A stretch of 64,000 nt of DNA from Thermococcus sp. JdF3 (GTDB lineage: Archaea; Methanobacteriota_B; Thermococci; Thermococcales; Thermococcaceae): assembly GCF_012027495.1 (NCBI RefSeq), contig NZ_SNUK01000001.1, forward strand, positions 372,001 to 436,000, read 5' to 3'. Position numbers and translations under genes: made by a program. Position 1 is the stretch's first letter; every line of letters starts with the position of its first letter. A model generated the notes under the pieces. The model was not told the origin of the DNA and made no database searches. It worked only from the letters and a program-made list of their open reading frames with translations. Shown here one piece after another: positions 44,984 through 53,576 of the stretch.

Positions 44984-44997
44984 GGGCTTCTTTTTTT
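44969..44997 (+). terminator. Hairpin plus T7 intrinsic-type terminator
   Basis: GAAGCCCTC-TACT-GAGGGCTTC is a perfect nine-pair stem with a four-base loop, directly followed by seven T (44991-44997). The P-II stop codon (44981-44983) straddles the loop and the start of the right arm, and the T-tract reaches the stop of the convergent gene. This has the form of a bacterial rho-independent terminator; archaeal termination normally needs only the U-tract and FttA. Confidence 0.75.
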
Positions 44998-45731
44998 CAC
45001 AGGAACGCGTGCCTGTGCCTGTAGAGCTCGACGAGGGAGCTGGCTATCAGGTATATCTCTACCGCAGAGAGTATGACGAGGAATATCAGATATCCCTGTG
45101 CAAAGGATACGCTCTTTCCCAGGTTCTCCGCTATTGTGCTCACTTGGTTGGGGTCACGAAGGGCACTCAGGGAATAGACTATCGCGTTGAAACCCACAAC
45201 CAGGGGAATTGGGGCGGAGGCATATGCCAGCAGGAGTCCGGTGTAGCCCCTTCTCTGAAGGGACAGCATCGAAAGGATTATCGGGATGGCCAGGATGAGC
45301 GCGGTTATTGCGAAGAACTGATTGAGATACGCCCCCGTCAGGATGAAGAACGACGTCATTCCGAAGATGTATTTCCGGTATGCTCTCTTCAGCTCGGCGA
45401 GCTTCTTGGGAATGAAGTCGTAATCGGCCGACCTGGAGTACAGGAGGATCTTGTTCACTGCCTTCAGGTAGTTCTTTTTGCCCTCCTTTTCTATGGCCTT
45501 GTCCGTGCTCATCAGTTTGAGTTCCTTGGCTTTTTTGTAGAAGAACTCGGCCAGCTCCTCGTTGTCCTTTTCGACCCTTGAGGCAACCTCCCGGAAGTTC
45601 CCCGCGGCCTCCTCCAGGGATTTTTTGACTTTCGTCTTCTCCTTTTCACTTAGGCTGCCGAGCCTCTCGATCTTCTCAAGGGTTGATTCGAGAACGTCGG
45701 CTGTTTCAAGAAGTATTCTTTCGCTTTTCAC
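44997..45731 (-). CDS. Hypothetical membrane protein with N-terminal coiled coil
   Basis: A 244-residue protein. The first 120 residues are highly charged helices with coiled-coil character (LEKIERLGSLSEKEKTKVKK, then KDNEELAEFFYKKAKELKL). Four hydrophobic helices follow (FGMTSFFILTGAYLNQFF, ITALILAIPIILSML, LLLAYASAPIPLVVGFNAI, AQGYLIFLVILSAVEIYLIA). No family recognised. It lies 33 bases beyond the end of the small transporter-subunit gene and could be in its transcript. Confidence 0.7.
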   Translation of the reverse strand: MKSERILLETADVLESTLEKIERLGSLSEKEKTKVKKSLEEAAGNFREVASRVEKDNEELAEFFYKKAKELKLMSTDKAIEKEGKKNYLKAVNKILLYSRSADYDFIPKKLAELKRAYRKYIFGMTSFFILTGAYLNQFFAITALILAIPIILSMLSLQRRGYTGLLLAYASAPIPLVVGFNAIVYSLSALRDPNQVSTIAENLGKSVSFAQGYLIFLVILSAVEIYLIASSLVELYRHRHAFL

Positions 45732-45764
45732 CTATACCCCCCCAAAAGGAGAAAGAAAAAGGGT

Positions 45765-45872
45765 TTAAGACACTTCCCCTCTTTCCGCCTTGAGCAGCTT
45801 GTTGATGCTCCAGCCCATCATGGCGAATATTGCCAGCCACGCTATCAGCATGTAGATTATCCAGCTTTCCAT
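45765..45872 (-). CDS. Small subunit of NSS transporter (MetS-like, 35 aa)
   Basis: A 35-residue single-helix membrane protein: MESWIIYMLIAWLAIFAMMG followed by WSINKLLKAERGEVS. The ATG follows GAGGTGATCACA and lies 10 bases past the stop of the NSS transporter gene. Bacterial methionine/alanine NSS importers of the MetP/MetS type have just such a tiny second subunit encoded downstream, which supports both reality and function. Confidence 0.75.
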   Translation of the reverse strand: MESWIIYMLIAWLAIFAMMGWSINKLLKAERGEVS

Positions 45873-45882
45873 TGTGATCACC

Positions 45883-47442
45883 TCAGACCCTTATGATGAC
45901 CTCGTTCTTCTCGATCTCCTCGTTGTACTTGCGCTTGATGGAGTAGTAGCTCTCCACTGCACCGACGATCCACATGAAGATTATTGCCAGCCTGGCCGGC
46001 CACTCGAGGGTTGCTCCAACGAGGCTCTGGGCGGATCCTATCAGCGGTATCAGCAGGAGTACTGGGGCTATGTAGAGCAGTATCGGCTTGTACCATCCGG
46101 GGACTTTCATGTAGGCTCCCTGGTGCAGCTCCTTCCAGAAGTTGTCGGGCTTGAAGAGGTACACCGCCACTATGATGTCGAAGAGCGCCAGCAGCGTCAG
46201 CTGGAAGCTGACCCACGCGTCAACCTGGTCGAGGTAGCCGCTGATGTACACCACAGGAAGGCCCGCGATGAAGTAGAGCACGAGCACTACCCAGGTTCCG
46301 ACCTTTCTCTTGATGTTGAGGTCCTCCTCGAGGAGGGCGGTGAGGTAGTTGTACATGGCTATGGCGGAGGTGAAGCCCGCGAACCAGAGGAGGAGGAACC
46401 ACATTGCTCCGAAGAGCTTGCCTATGTCGCCCATGCTGACGAAGACGTTGGGCAGGCTGGTGTAGGAGAATCCAAGGCCGAACTTCTGGCCTATCCACGC
46501 GAGGGCCTCGCTCTTACCCTGGGCAAGAACCTCGGGCGGCACGATCTTGGGGGCGTAGGCAGTCGCCAGCGGGACGGCGAGTGAACCGCCGAGGACGACC
46601 TCCGCGAACTCGTTCAGGGAAACCGTTGCGAGACCGCTGAGGGCGACGTCGTCATCCGGACCGAGGTAGCTGGCGTAGTTCTGGATGATACCCATACCAA
46701 GGGACAGCGTGAAGAATATCTGTCCCGTGGCTGCCAGCATGACCGTCGCGAAGTGGTCCTTGAGGTACGCCCAGTTGGGGCTCCAGATGAACCTGAATCC
46801 GTCAATGGTGCTCCAGTTGGGGTCTATTGGTGAGCCGAGGACGAACACGTAGCCGACCATTATGATGGCGAAGACGTAGAGGAGCGGCATCATTACCTTA
46901 ACCCAGCGCTCTATACCCTTGCTGACGCCCTGTCCGACGGCTATGGCGAGGAGGATAACGGTTATGCCCCAGAATAACATAACCTGGGCGTGGTTGCCGA
47001 GGTAGTTGCCGAAGAACTCTCCTGTGTTCTGGCCGAAGTAGGCGCCTGTGGCGCTGAAGTAGGAGTAAGCCGCGGACCAGCCGATGAGGTGGAGGTAGTA
47101 GCTGTTCAGGAGAACGGTTAGTGAGAAGGCCAGCATTCCGCTGATGACTCCCCACCACAGTGCGCTCTTTGGCTTAACGCGCTCCCTGGCCATGAGGTAG
47201 TACGTGGGACCGAGGGTACCGTGACCATACTTTCCACCGTAGCGACCGGCGACCCACTCAATCCACATCACTGGTATTCCCAGGAAGAACAGAGCTATAA
47301 AGTACGGCACCATAAAGGCTCCGCCACCGTTCTGGGCAACCTGCGTTGGGAACCTCACGAAGTTGCCCAAACCGACGGCGTTTCCAGCCATTGCTAAAAT
47401 CAAACCAATCTTAGTTGCCCATTGATCCCTCTGTTGTTCCAC
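45883..47442 (-). CDS. Sodium-dependent amino acid transporter (NSS/SNF family)
   Basis: A 519-residue LeuT-fold transporter with about 12 helices. The first helix has the unwound sodium/substrate motif LILAMAGNAVGLGNFVRFP, followed by NGGGAFMVPYFIALFFLGIP. I chose the GTG at 47442 (EQQRDQWATK after the initiator) because GGGGGTGA lies just upstream; the GTG three codons earlier overlaps that site. The TATA element is CTTTTTATAG on the minus strand (about 47527-47537). It imports amino acids with sodium, together with the small subunit encoded downstream. Confidence 0.93.
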   Translation of the reverse strand: MEQQRDQWATKIGLILAMAGNAVGLGNFVRFPTQVAQNGGGAFMVPYFIALFFLGIPVMWIEWVAGRYGGKYGHGTLGPTYYLMARERVKPKSALWWGVISGMLAFSLTVLLNSYYLHLIGWSAAYSYFSATGAYFGQNTGEFFGNYLGNHAQVMLFWGITVILLAIAVGQGVSKGIERWVKVMMPLLYVFAIIMVGYVFVLGSPIDPNWSTIDGFRFIWSPNWAYLKDHFATVMLAATGQIFFTLSLGMGIIQNYASYLGPDDDVALSGLATVSLNEFAEVVLGGSLAVPLATAYAPKIVPPEVLAQGKSEALAWIGQKFGLGFSYTSLPNVFVSMGDIGKLFGAMWFLLLWFAGFTSAIAMYNYLTALLEEDLNIKRKVGTWVVLVLYFIAGLPVVYISGYLDQVDAWVSFQLTLLALFDIIVAVYLFKPDNFWKELHQGAYMKVPGWYKPILLYIAPVLLLIPLIGSAQSLVGATLEWPARLAIIFMWIVGAVESYYSIKRKYNEEIEKNEVIIRV

Positions 47443-47742
47443 AATATTCACCCCCGTTCTTAAATGTCCGGATCATGAAACCCCTGTGTATGGCTTTGGG
47501 GCATTATGTATAAGGCAAGGCATTCTATAAAAAGCTTTCTAATAGTTTTTTTCGACAAAAGACGATTTACTCAAGCGTTAAACTGTGGCAGTTCCTTTCT
47601 CGTCATTTCTTTAATGTGTTGAAAAAACCTTAATTTTGGCTTTGGCATTATGGCAATTATAGTGTCCAAATGCTGCAGAATGACAGATCATTCTCGGTGA
47701 ATTTCCATCAAGTATTTAACCTCGTGATGCTACCCCTGGGAT
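47443..47742. other. Intergenic region without a protein gene
   Basis: AT-rich stretch holding the promoter and leader (about 68 bases) of the NSS transporter on the minus strand, centred on 47527-47537. The remaining 200 bases up to the C/D-box sRNA candidate show no convincing ORF, repeat or hairpin; a TATA-like TATTTAACC near 47713 could drive the sRNA. Confidence 0.5.
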
Positions 47743-47806
47743 GGTGCCCGATGATTGGAACAAGAGTGAGCTGATGGGTGATGACCGACTTCTCGCTGAG
47801 GGCGCC
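47743..47806 (+). ncRNA. Candidate C/D-box methylation guide sRNA
   Basis: All elements of an archaeal C/D sRNA occur in order within 64 bases: terminal stem GGTGCCC/GGGCGCC, box C CGATGA (47749-47754, one mismatch to TGATGA), box D' CTGA (47771-47774), three-base spacer, box C' GTGATGA (47778-47784), box D CTGA (47796-47799). The guides would be TTGGAACAAGAGTGAG before D' and CCGACTTCTCG before D. Targets are expected in rRNA or tRNA, five bases from the D/D' boxes; I could not identify them. A promoter-like TATTTAACC lies about 30 bases upstream. Confidence 0.6.
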
Positions 47807-48007
47807 GCATCCGAATCGTTCTGGGGTTTGGTGGGTTCTGTTTTGGGTTCATTGATGCAGTTTTGTGTTCTCCAATGTATAGAAAATCTTGGATGTACAT
47901 CCCTCTTTTTGCCCGAAGATTTCGGGAGGGTTTTTCTTTCCGCCGAAAATTTCCGTACATAACTTTTTGTTTGAAATCAACCGTTCTCCTGCCTCCTTTA
48001 TCGAAAG

Positions 48008-48017
48008 GTTTATATAT
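48008..48017 (+). promoter_or_regulatory. TATA element of gdhA
   Basis: AAAGGTTTATATATG is a near-consensus BRE/TATA element, the strongest in the window, as expected for the highly expressed glutamate dehydrogenase gene. It predicts a start near 48036 and a leader of about 30 bases. No convincing ORF was found between the sRNA candidate (47806) and this element. Confidence 0.8.
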
Positions 48018-48067
48018 GCAAATGCCTAAGAGTACCTCGCAAATTACCGAAACCCGAGGTGGTAAAG

Positions 48068-49327
48068 ATGGTCGAGATTGACCCCTTTGAGATGGCCGTT
48101 CAGCAGCTCGAGAGGGCTGCCCAGTTCATGGAGATAAGCGAAGAGGCCCTCGAGTGGCTCAAGAAGCCCATGAGGATTGTTGAGGTCAGCGTCCCGCTCG
48201 AGATGGACGACGGTTCTGTTAAGGTTTTCACCGGTTTCCGCGTTCAGCACAACTGGGCCCGCGGTCCGACCAAGGGTGGTATAAGGTGGCACCCGGCCGA
48301 GACCCTCAGCACCGTTAAGGCCCTCGCCACCTGGATGACCTGGAAGGTCGCCGTTGTTGACCTCCCCTACGGTGGAGGTAAGGGTGGTATCATCGTCAAC
48401 CCGAAGGAGCTCAGCGAGAGGGAGAAGGAGAGGCTCGCCAGGAACTACATAAGGGCCATCTACGACGTCATCAGCCCGTACACCGACATTCCGGCTCCTG
48501 ACGTTTACACCAACCCGCAGATCATGGCCTGGATGATGGACGAGTACGAGGTCATCAGCAGGAGGAAGGGCCCGAGCTTCGGTATAATAACCGGTAAGCC
48601 GCCTGGCGTCGGCGGTATCGTCGCCAGGATGGACGCCACCGCCAGGGGCGCCAGCTACACCGTCCGTGAGGCCGCCAAGGCCCTCGGCATGGACCTCAAG
48701 GACAAGACCATCGCCATCCAGGGTTACGGTAACGCCGGCTACTACATGGCCAAGATCATGAGCGAGGAGTACGGCATGAAGGTCGTCGCCGTCAGCGACA
48801 GCAAGGGCGGCATCTACAACCCGGACGGCCTCAACGCCGATGAGATCCTCGAGTGGAAGAAGAAGAACGGCAGCGTCAAGGACTTCCCGGGAGCCACCAA
48901 CATCACCAACGAGGAGCTCCTCGAGCTCGAGGTTGACGTCCTCGCCCCGAGCGCCATCGAGGGTGTTATCACCAAGGACAACGCCGACAAGATCAAGGCC
49001 AAGATCGTCGCCGAGCTCGCCAACGGTCCGACCACCCCGGAGGCCGACGAGATCCTCCACGAGAAGGGCGTCCTCATCATACCGGACTTCCTCTGTAACG
49101 CCGGCGGTGTTACCGTCAGCTACTTCGAGTGGGTCCAGAACATCAACGGCTTCTACTGGACCGTCGAGGAGACCAGGAAGAGGCTCGACGACAAGATGAC
49201 CAAGGCCTTCTGGGACGTCTACAACACCCACAAGGAGAAGGCCATCCCGATGAGGGATGCCGCCTATGTCGTCGCCGTCCAGAGGGTCTACGACGCCATG
49301 AAGCACCGCGGATGGGTGAAGAAGTGA
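48068..49327 (+). CDS. gdhA: Glutamate dehydrogenase
   Basis: Hexameric NAD(P)-dependent glutamate dehydrogenase of 419 residues, the usual Thermococcales length. Catalytic features are [16 protein letters not shown] (two lysines), [19 protein letters not shown], the dinucleotide loop [12 protein letters not shown] and [14 protein letters not shown]. It interconverts glutamate and 2-oxoglutarate and is a major protein during peptide growth. The ATG at 48068 follows GAGGTGGTAAAG; an in-frame start 9 bases upstream overlaps the site. Codon use is strongly biased to C-ending codons. Confidence 0.98.
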   Translation: MVEIDPFEMAVQQLERAAQFMEISEEALEWLKKPMRIVEVSVPLEMDDGSVKVFTGFRVQHNWARGPTKGGIRWHPAETLSTVKALATWMTWKVAVVDLPYGGGKGGIIVNPKELSEREKERLARNYIRAIYDVISPYTDIPAPDVYTNPQIMAWMMDEYEVISRRKGPSFGIITGKPPGVGGIVARMDATARGASYTVREAAKALGMDLKDKTIAIQGYGNAGYYMAKIMSEEYGMKVVAVSDSKGGIYNPDGLNADEILEWKKKNGSVKDFPGATNITNEELLELEVDVLAPSAIEGVITKDNADKIKAKIVAELANGPTTPEADEILHEKGVLIIPDFLCNAGGVTVSYFEWVQNINGFYWTVEETRKRLDDKMTKAFWDVYNTHKEKAIPMRDAAYVVAVQRVYDAMKHRGWVKK

Positions 49328-49347
49328 TTTCTTCCCCTTTTTCTCTC

Positions 49348-49698
49348 TTAGAATTTCCCGAGCCTATCCCTGTAGAGCCTTTCTATGGCTTTCATAGCCG
49401 CCGCAACCATTATGCCGGTGAATATCATCCCCAGAAGGGGGAGGACAAAGGCCGCCAGGAACTTCGTGACGGCCGTCGTGGGGGTTATGTCGCCGTATCC
49501 AACGGTGTAGGCCGATATGAAGGCGAAATATATGCCGTCCCCGATACTGAGGCCTTCTTCCCTTGCTATCAGAACCCCCATGGCGGCTATTATCGCAAAG
49601 AGGCCGAGCAATATGCTCCTGACGTAGTAGAGAACCCCCAAAAATTCGCGGAAAAAGGTGCGAAAGCCAACGAGCTCGAAATCCTCTTCCATCCCCAT
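49348..49698 (-). CDS. Two-helix potassium channel protein
   Basis: A 116-residue ion channel subunit. Transmembrane helix 1 (SILLGLFAIIAAMGVLIA), pore helix and the K+ selectivity filter TVGYGD (residues 65-70), then helix 2 (FLAAFVLPLLGMIFTGIMVAA) form the minimal KcsA-type pore. It has no RCK or voltage domain. It starts three bases past the stop of the upstream fusion gene at 49702, so the two are co-transcribed. Confidence 0.9.
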   Translation of the reverse strand: MGMEEDFELVGFRTFFREFLGVLYYVRSILLGLFAIIAAMGVLIAREEGLSIGDGIYFAFISAYTVGYGDITPTTAVTKFLAAFVLPLLGMIFTGIMVAAAMKAIERLYRDRLGKF

Positions 49699-49701
49699 GG
49701 T

Positions 49702-50865
49702 TTACACCTTGGCCCAGTACTCCTTCTCCTCAACCATCGCCCGTATCATTTCATCCTCATCCCTGAACATCGTCCTCCTTGATGGATTTTGCATGCCGTA
49801 GAACTCCATGAAAGGGCTTGGCCTCCTGTTGAACGGATAGTAGAGGTATATCGCCGCAAGCGTCCTGTACGCCTCGGCCATCTCGCTGATGACGCCGGCG
49901 GAGACGCCCTCCGCGTAGTGGTAAACCGCTATGGCCTTGCTGACATCGACGAGGTTGAAGTCCCTCTCGACGAGCTGGCGCCGCAGTATATCCGTGGCCT
50001 GCTCTATGTCCTCCCTGTCAAGCTCCTCCACCTGCTCTCCGTCCAGGAGGTGCTTTATCCTGATGCTTGTTATGGACGGGTCTCTGTTAACCTGGGCGTC
50101 GTACTCGGCGACCACCCACCAGTCGTCCAGCGCCCCCGGGTCGAGAACCGTGAAGTGCTCGCTGAGCTTGGAATAGAAGTCCCTCACGCGGTGGTAGTAC
50201 TCCTCCTCGTGGCCCGTCATTGGATAGCTGAGATAGACGAGGGGTTTTTCGGCCTCGCGGAATATCAGGTCGAGGAAAACCTCATAGGGGTGCCTTATGC
50301 CGAACTGGAGGATGTAGCGAACTTCGATCCCCTCCTTTTTCAGCTCGTGTATCAGGGTTTTGACGTGGTTTATGGCATCCTCGCGCCACATGACCAGCGT
50401 TGTGAGCTTGATGTTCTCGGGATTCTCACCGAAGCGCTCGAACCACTCCGGGTCGTTGATGATGCGCCTCCTGACCGAGAGGACGTCGTCGAGGACTATT
50501 ATGACACGGTTAGGCCTCAGGAGCTTCAGATTGCTGGTCGTGAACCCGATGACGCTTCCACTTCCCCACCGGAAGAGGCTCGGCGTTGAAACGAGATGGA
50601 ACTTTTCCCCGCTTTCATCTATCTCCTTTCTTATTCTGTTGAAGGCCTCGTCCCGTATCTCGTTCATCAAATCCTGGTGGCTTATGGCGAAGTCTAGAAC
50701 GTTCTTCCTCGTTATCTTGACGCCCAGCTCCTTTCCGACCTCCCTGATGTAGTCGAAGACGTGGTAGTAGGCGTAGCTCTCCCCGTCGGCGAGCTTCAGC
50801 GCCTCGGTTATGTACTCGTCACGCCCGTTGAGCGGCGGCCCGGTTAGGAGTATTATCTCCTTCAT
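49702..50865 (-). CDS. P-loop kinase-like domain fused to a deoxyribosyltransferase-like domain
   Basis: A 387-residue protein with two parts. Residues about 1-195 look like a nucleoside/adenylate-kinase fold: IILLTGPPLNGRDEYI has the shape of a P-loop but with arginine where lysine is expected, and RVIIVLDDVLSVRRRI follows as a late strand and helix. Residues about 205-370 (VYLSYPMTGHEEEYYHRVRD, then VDVSKAIAVYHYAEGVSAGV and SEMAEAYR) resemble the nucleoside 2-deoxyribosyltransferase fold, with the glutamate of the G-x-x-x-E-M segment. Substrate unknown; nucleotide recognition is likely. The start at 50865 is the methionine of MKEIILL. Confidence 0.65.
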   Translation of the reverse strand: MKEIILLTGPPLNGRDEYITEALKLADGESYAYYHVFDYIREVGKELGVKITRKNVLDFAISHQDLMNEIRDEAFNRIRKEIDESGEKFHLVSTPSLFRWGSGSVIGFTTSNLKLLRPNRVIIVLDDVLSVRRRIINDPEWFERFGENPENIKLTTLVMWREDAINHVKTLIHELKKEGIEVRYILQFGIRHPYEVFLDLIFREAEKPLVYLSYPMTGHEEEYYHRVRDFYSKLSEHFTVLDPGALDDWWVVAEYDAQVNRDPSITSIRIKHLLDGEQVEELDREDIEQATDILRRQLVERDFNLVDVSKAIAVYHYAEGVSAGVISEMAEAYRTLAAIYLYYPFNRRPSPFMEFYGMQNPSRRTMFRDEDEMIRAMVEEKEYWAKV

Positions 50866-50982
50866 TTCACCACCCCACTGCATCTAAAAGGCCATTTTGG
50901 ACGAAACCTTTAAATACTATTCCCCTAAAGTGGCGTTGTAGGGTTTTTCTGTTCTAAAAACATACCAGCAGGGGTGTTGTAA

Positions 50983-51594
50983 TTGACTGAAAAGCTAAAG
51001 GGAACGACTACGGTCGGCATTGTATGTAAGGACGGCGTAGTCCTGGCAGCGGACAGAAGGGCATCGCTGGGCAACATGGTGCTCTCAGAGAACGTTACCA
51101 AGGTCTTCTGGATAGACGAACATCTGGCCCTGGCCGGTGCCGGCAGCGTCGGCGACATTCTCAGCCTCGTCAGGCTTCTGAGGGCCGAGGCCAAACTCTA
51201 CCGGGCCAAGGTGGGTAAGGAAATGAGCGTTAAGGCCCTCGCGACCCTGACTTCTAACGTGCTTCACGGGAGCAGGTTCATGCCGTACTTTGGGTGGTTT
51301 CTCATAGCGGGCCACACCGGAAAGCCCGGGCTTTATTCGGTGGACATGGCCGGCGGGGTTACCGAGGACAGGTTCACGGCCGCCGGTTCAGGTATGGAGT
51401 TCGCCTTTTCGATACTTGAGGCGGAGTTTAAGGAGGAGATGACGCTGGAAGAGGGCGTTAAGCTCGCGCTCAAGGCAATAAAAGCCGCCACCAGAAGGGA
51501 CGTTTTTACGGGCGGCGGCGTTACCCTCGTTACCGTTACGGATGAAGGATACAAAGAATGGAGCGAGGAGGAAATAAAGGGTCTTCTGGAATGA
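50983..51594 (+). CDS. psmB: Proteasome beta subunit
   Basis: Catalytic beta subunit of the archaeal 20S proteasome, 203 residues. After a seven-residue propeptide (MTEKLKG) the nucleophile threonine starts [22 protein letters not shown] carries the conserved aspartate-arginine region, and [10 protein letters not shown] and GGVTLVTVT are typical. Translation seems to start at TTG (50983), preceded by GGGGTGTTG. The TATA element is CTTTAAATACT near 50910. It lies directly upstream of fttA with an 11-base gap. Confidence 0.95.
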   Translation: MTEKLKGTTTVGIVCKDGVVLAADRRASLGNMVLSENVTKVFWIDEHLALAGAGSVGDILSLVRLLRAEAKLYRAKVGKEMSVKALATLTSNVLHGSRFMPYFGWFLIAGHTGKPGLYSVDMAGGVTEDRFTAAGSGMEFAFSILEAEFKEEMTLEEGVKLALKAIKAATRRDVFTGGGVTLVTVTDEGYKEWSEEEIKGLLE

Positions 51595-51604
51595 GGTGGT
51601 ACAG

Positions 51605-53551
51605 GTGATAAGAAGAGAGACCTTCGTCGATGATATACTACGCGACATAAAAGCTGTAATAAGCCAGATGGTCCCGCCCGAGGCGAGGATAACCGACGTT
51701 GAGTTCGAGGGTCCCGAGCTGGTCATATACGTCAGGAACCCGGAGGCCATAATGCGGGACGGGGAGCTGATAAAGAACCTCGCCAAGGTTCTCAAAAAGC
51801 GCATAAGCGTCCGCCCCGACCCGGATGTTCTCCTTCCGCCAGAAAAGGCGGAGGACATGATAAAGACCCTGGTTCCCGCCGAGGCGGAGATAACCAACAT
51901 AAGCTTTGACCCGTCCGTCGGTGAGGTCATCATAGAGGCCAAGAAGCCGGGTCTGGTTATCGGGAAGAACGGCGAAACCCTGAGGCTCATAACCCAGAAG
52001 GTTCACTGGGCGCCGAGGGTCGTCAGAACCCCTCCGCTCCAGAGCCAGACCATCTACTCGATAAGGCAGATACTCCAGGCGGAGGCGAAGGACAGGAGGA
52101 AGTTCCTCCGCCAGGCGGGCAGGAACATATACCGTAAGCCGGAGGTCAAGAGCGATTGGATACGCATAACCGGTCTGGGAGGCTTCCGTGAGGTCGGAAG
52201 AAGCGCCCTCCTTGTCCAGACCAACGAGAGCTACGTTCTGGTCGACTTCGGTGTCAACATAGCTGCCCTCCGCGATCCCAAGAAGGCCTTCCCGCACTTC
52301 GAGGCCCCGGAGTTCCGCTACGTCCTCGACGCGGGTCTCCTGGATGCCATCATCATAACCCACGCCCACCTTGACCACAGCGGAATGCTGCCCTACCTCT
52401 TCCGCTACAAGCTCTTCGACGGGCCGATATACACAACTCCTCCGACCCGGGATTTGATGGTTCTTCTCCAGCAGGACTTCATCGAGATTCAGAAGATGAA
52501 CGGCGTTGAACCTCTCTACCGGCCCAGGGACATCAAGGAGGTCATCAAACACACCATAACCCTCGACTACGGTGAGGTCCGCGACATCGCTCCCGACATG
52601 CGTCTGACACTCCACAACGCCGGCCACATACTTGGCTCCTCGATAGTCCACCTCCACATAGGCAACGGCCTCCACAACATAGCCATAACCGGCGACTTCA
52701 AGTTCATCCCCACGAGGCTCTTCGAGCCGGCCGTCAGCAGGTTCCCGCGCCTTGAAACCCTCGTCATGGAGTCCACCTACGGTGGAAGCAACGACTACCA
52801 GATGCCCAGGGAGGAGGCGGAGAAGAGGCTCATAGAGGTTATCCACCAGACCATCAGGCGCGGCGGAAAGGTGCTCATTCCGGCCATGGCCGTCGGTAGG
52901 GCGCAGGAGATAATGATGGTGCTCGAGGAGTACGCCAGGATAGGCGGCCTTGAGGTTCCGATTTACCTGGACGGCATGATATGGGAGGCGACTGCCATAC
53001 ACACTGCCTATCCGGAGTACCTCAGCAGGCACCTGCGCGAGCAGATATTCCACGAGGGCTACAACCCGTTCCTCAATCCGATATTCAAGAGCGTAGCCAA
53101 CTCACGCGAGAGGCAGGACATCATAGACTCCGGCGAGCCGGCCATAATAATAGCCACCTCGGGCATGCTCGTCGGCGGACCGAGCGTCGAGTACTTCAAG
53201 CAGCTCGCCTCGGATCCAAAGAACAGCATGGTCTTCGTGAGCTACCAGGCGGAGGGAACCCTCGGAAGGCAGGTGCAGCGCGGCCTCCGCGAGATACCGC
53301 TCGTCGGAGAGGGCGGAAAGACCGAGGTGGTCAACGTCAACATGGAGGTTCACACCATAGACGGCTTCTCCGGTCACGCCGACAGGAGGGAGCTCATAAG
53401 CTACATCGCGAGGCTCAGGCCCAGGCCGGAGCGCGTCATAACCGTCCACGGCGAGGCCCACAAGTGCCTCGACCTCAGCACGAGCATACACAAGAAGTTC
53501 GGCCTCTCAACGAGGGCCCCCAACAACCTCGACGCCATAAGGCTCAAGTGA
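51605..53551 (+). CDS. fttA: FttA / aCPSF1, archaeal transcription termination factor
   Basis: Beta-CASP ribonuclease of 648 residues with N-terminal KH domains, the archaeal CPSF73 homologue that terminates transcription. The KH part ends with KPGLVIGKNGETLRLITQKV (about residue 125); metal site HAHLDHSGM (about residue 255), GDFKFIPTRLFEPA, the beta-CASP segment ESTYGGSNDYQMPREEAE, and the final DGFSGHADRREL and VHGEAHKCLDL. The GTG at 51605 (then IRRETFVDD) matches the family start and has GAGGTGG upstream; the GTG at 51596 overlaps that site. Confidence 0.96.
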   Translation: MIRRETFVDDILRDIKAVISQMVPPEARITDVEFEGPELVIYVRNPEAIMRDGELIKNLAKVLKKRISVRPDPDVLLPPEKAEDMIKTLVPAEAEITNISFDPSVGEVIIEAKKPGLVIGKNGETLRLITQKVHWAPRVVRTPPLQSQTIYSIRQILQAEAKDRRKFLRQAGRNIYRKPEVKSDWIRITGLGGFREVGRSALLVQTNESYVLVDFGVNIAALRDPKKAFPHFEAPEFRYVLDAGLLDAIIITHAHLDHSGMLPYLFRYKLFDGPIYTTPPTRDLMVLLQQDFIEIQKMNGVEPLYRPRDIKEVIKHTITLDYGEVRDIAPDMRLTLHNAGHILGSSIVHLHIGNGLHNIAITGDFKFIPTRLFEPAVSRFPRLETLVMESTYGGSNDYQMPREEAEKRLIEVIHQTIRRGGKVLIPAMAVGRAQEIMMVLEEYARIGGLEVPIYLDGMIWEATAIHTAYPEYLSRHLREQIFHEGYNPFLNPIFKSVANSRERQDIIDSGEPAIIIATSGMLVGGPSVEYFKQLASDPKNSMVFVSYQAEGTLGRQVQRGLREIPLVGEGGKTEVVNVNMEVHTIDGFSGHADRRELISYIARLRPRPERVITVHGEAHKCLDLSTSIHKKFGLSTRAPNNLDAIRLK

Positions 53552-53576
53552 CAGCCTGGATTAAGAAGTGGTGAAA

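Noticed and set aside
47807-48007. Short plus-strand frames between the sRNA candidate and gdhA
   Set aside because: No ribosome binding site, one begins inside the sRNA candidate, and the composition is not coding-like.
51638-53053. Long minus-strand open frame opposite fttA
   Set aside because: Antisense shadow caused by biased third positions of fttA; no start signals and no family resemblance.
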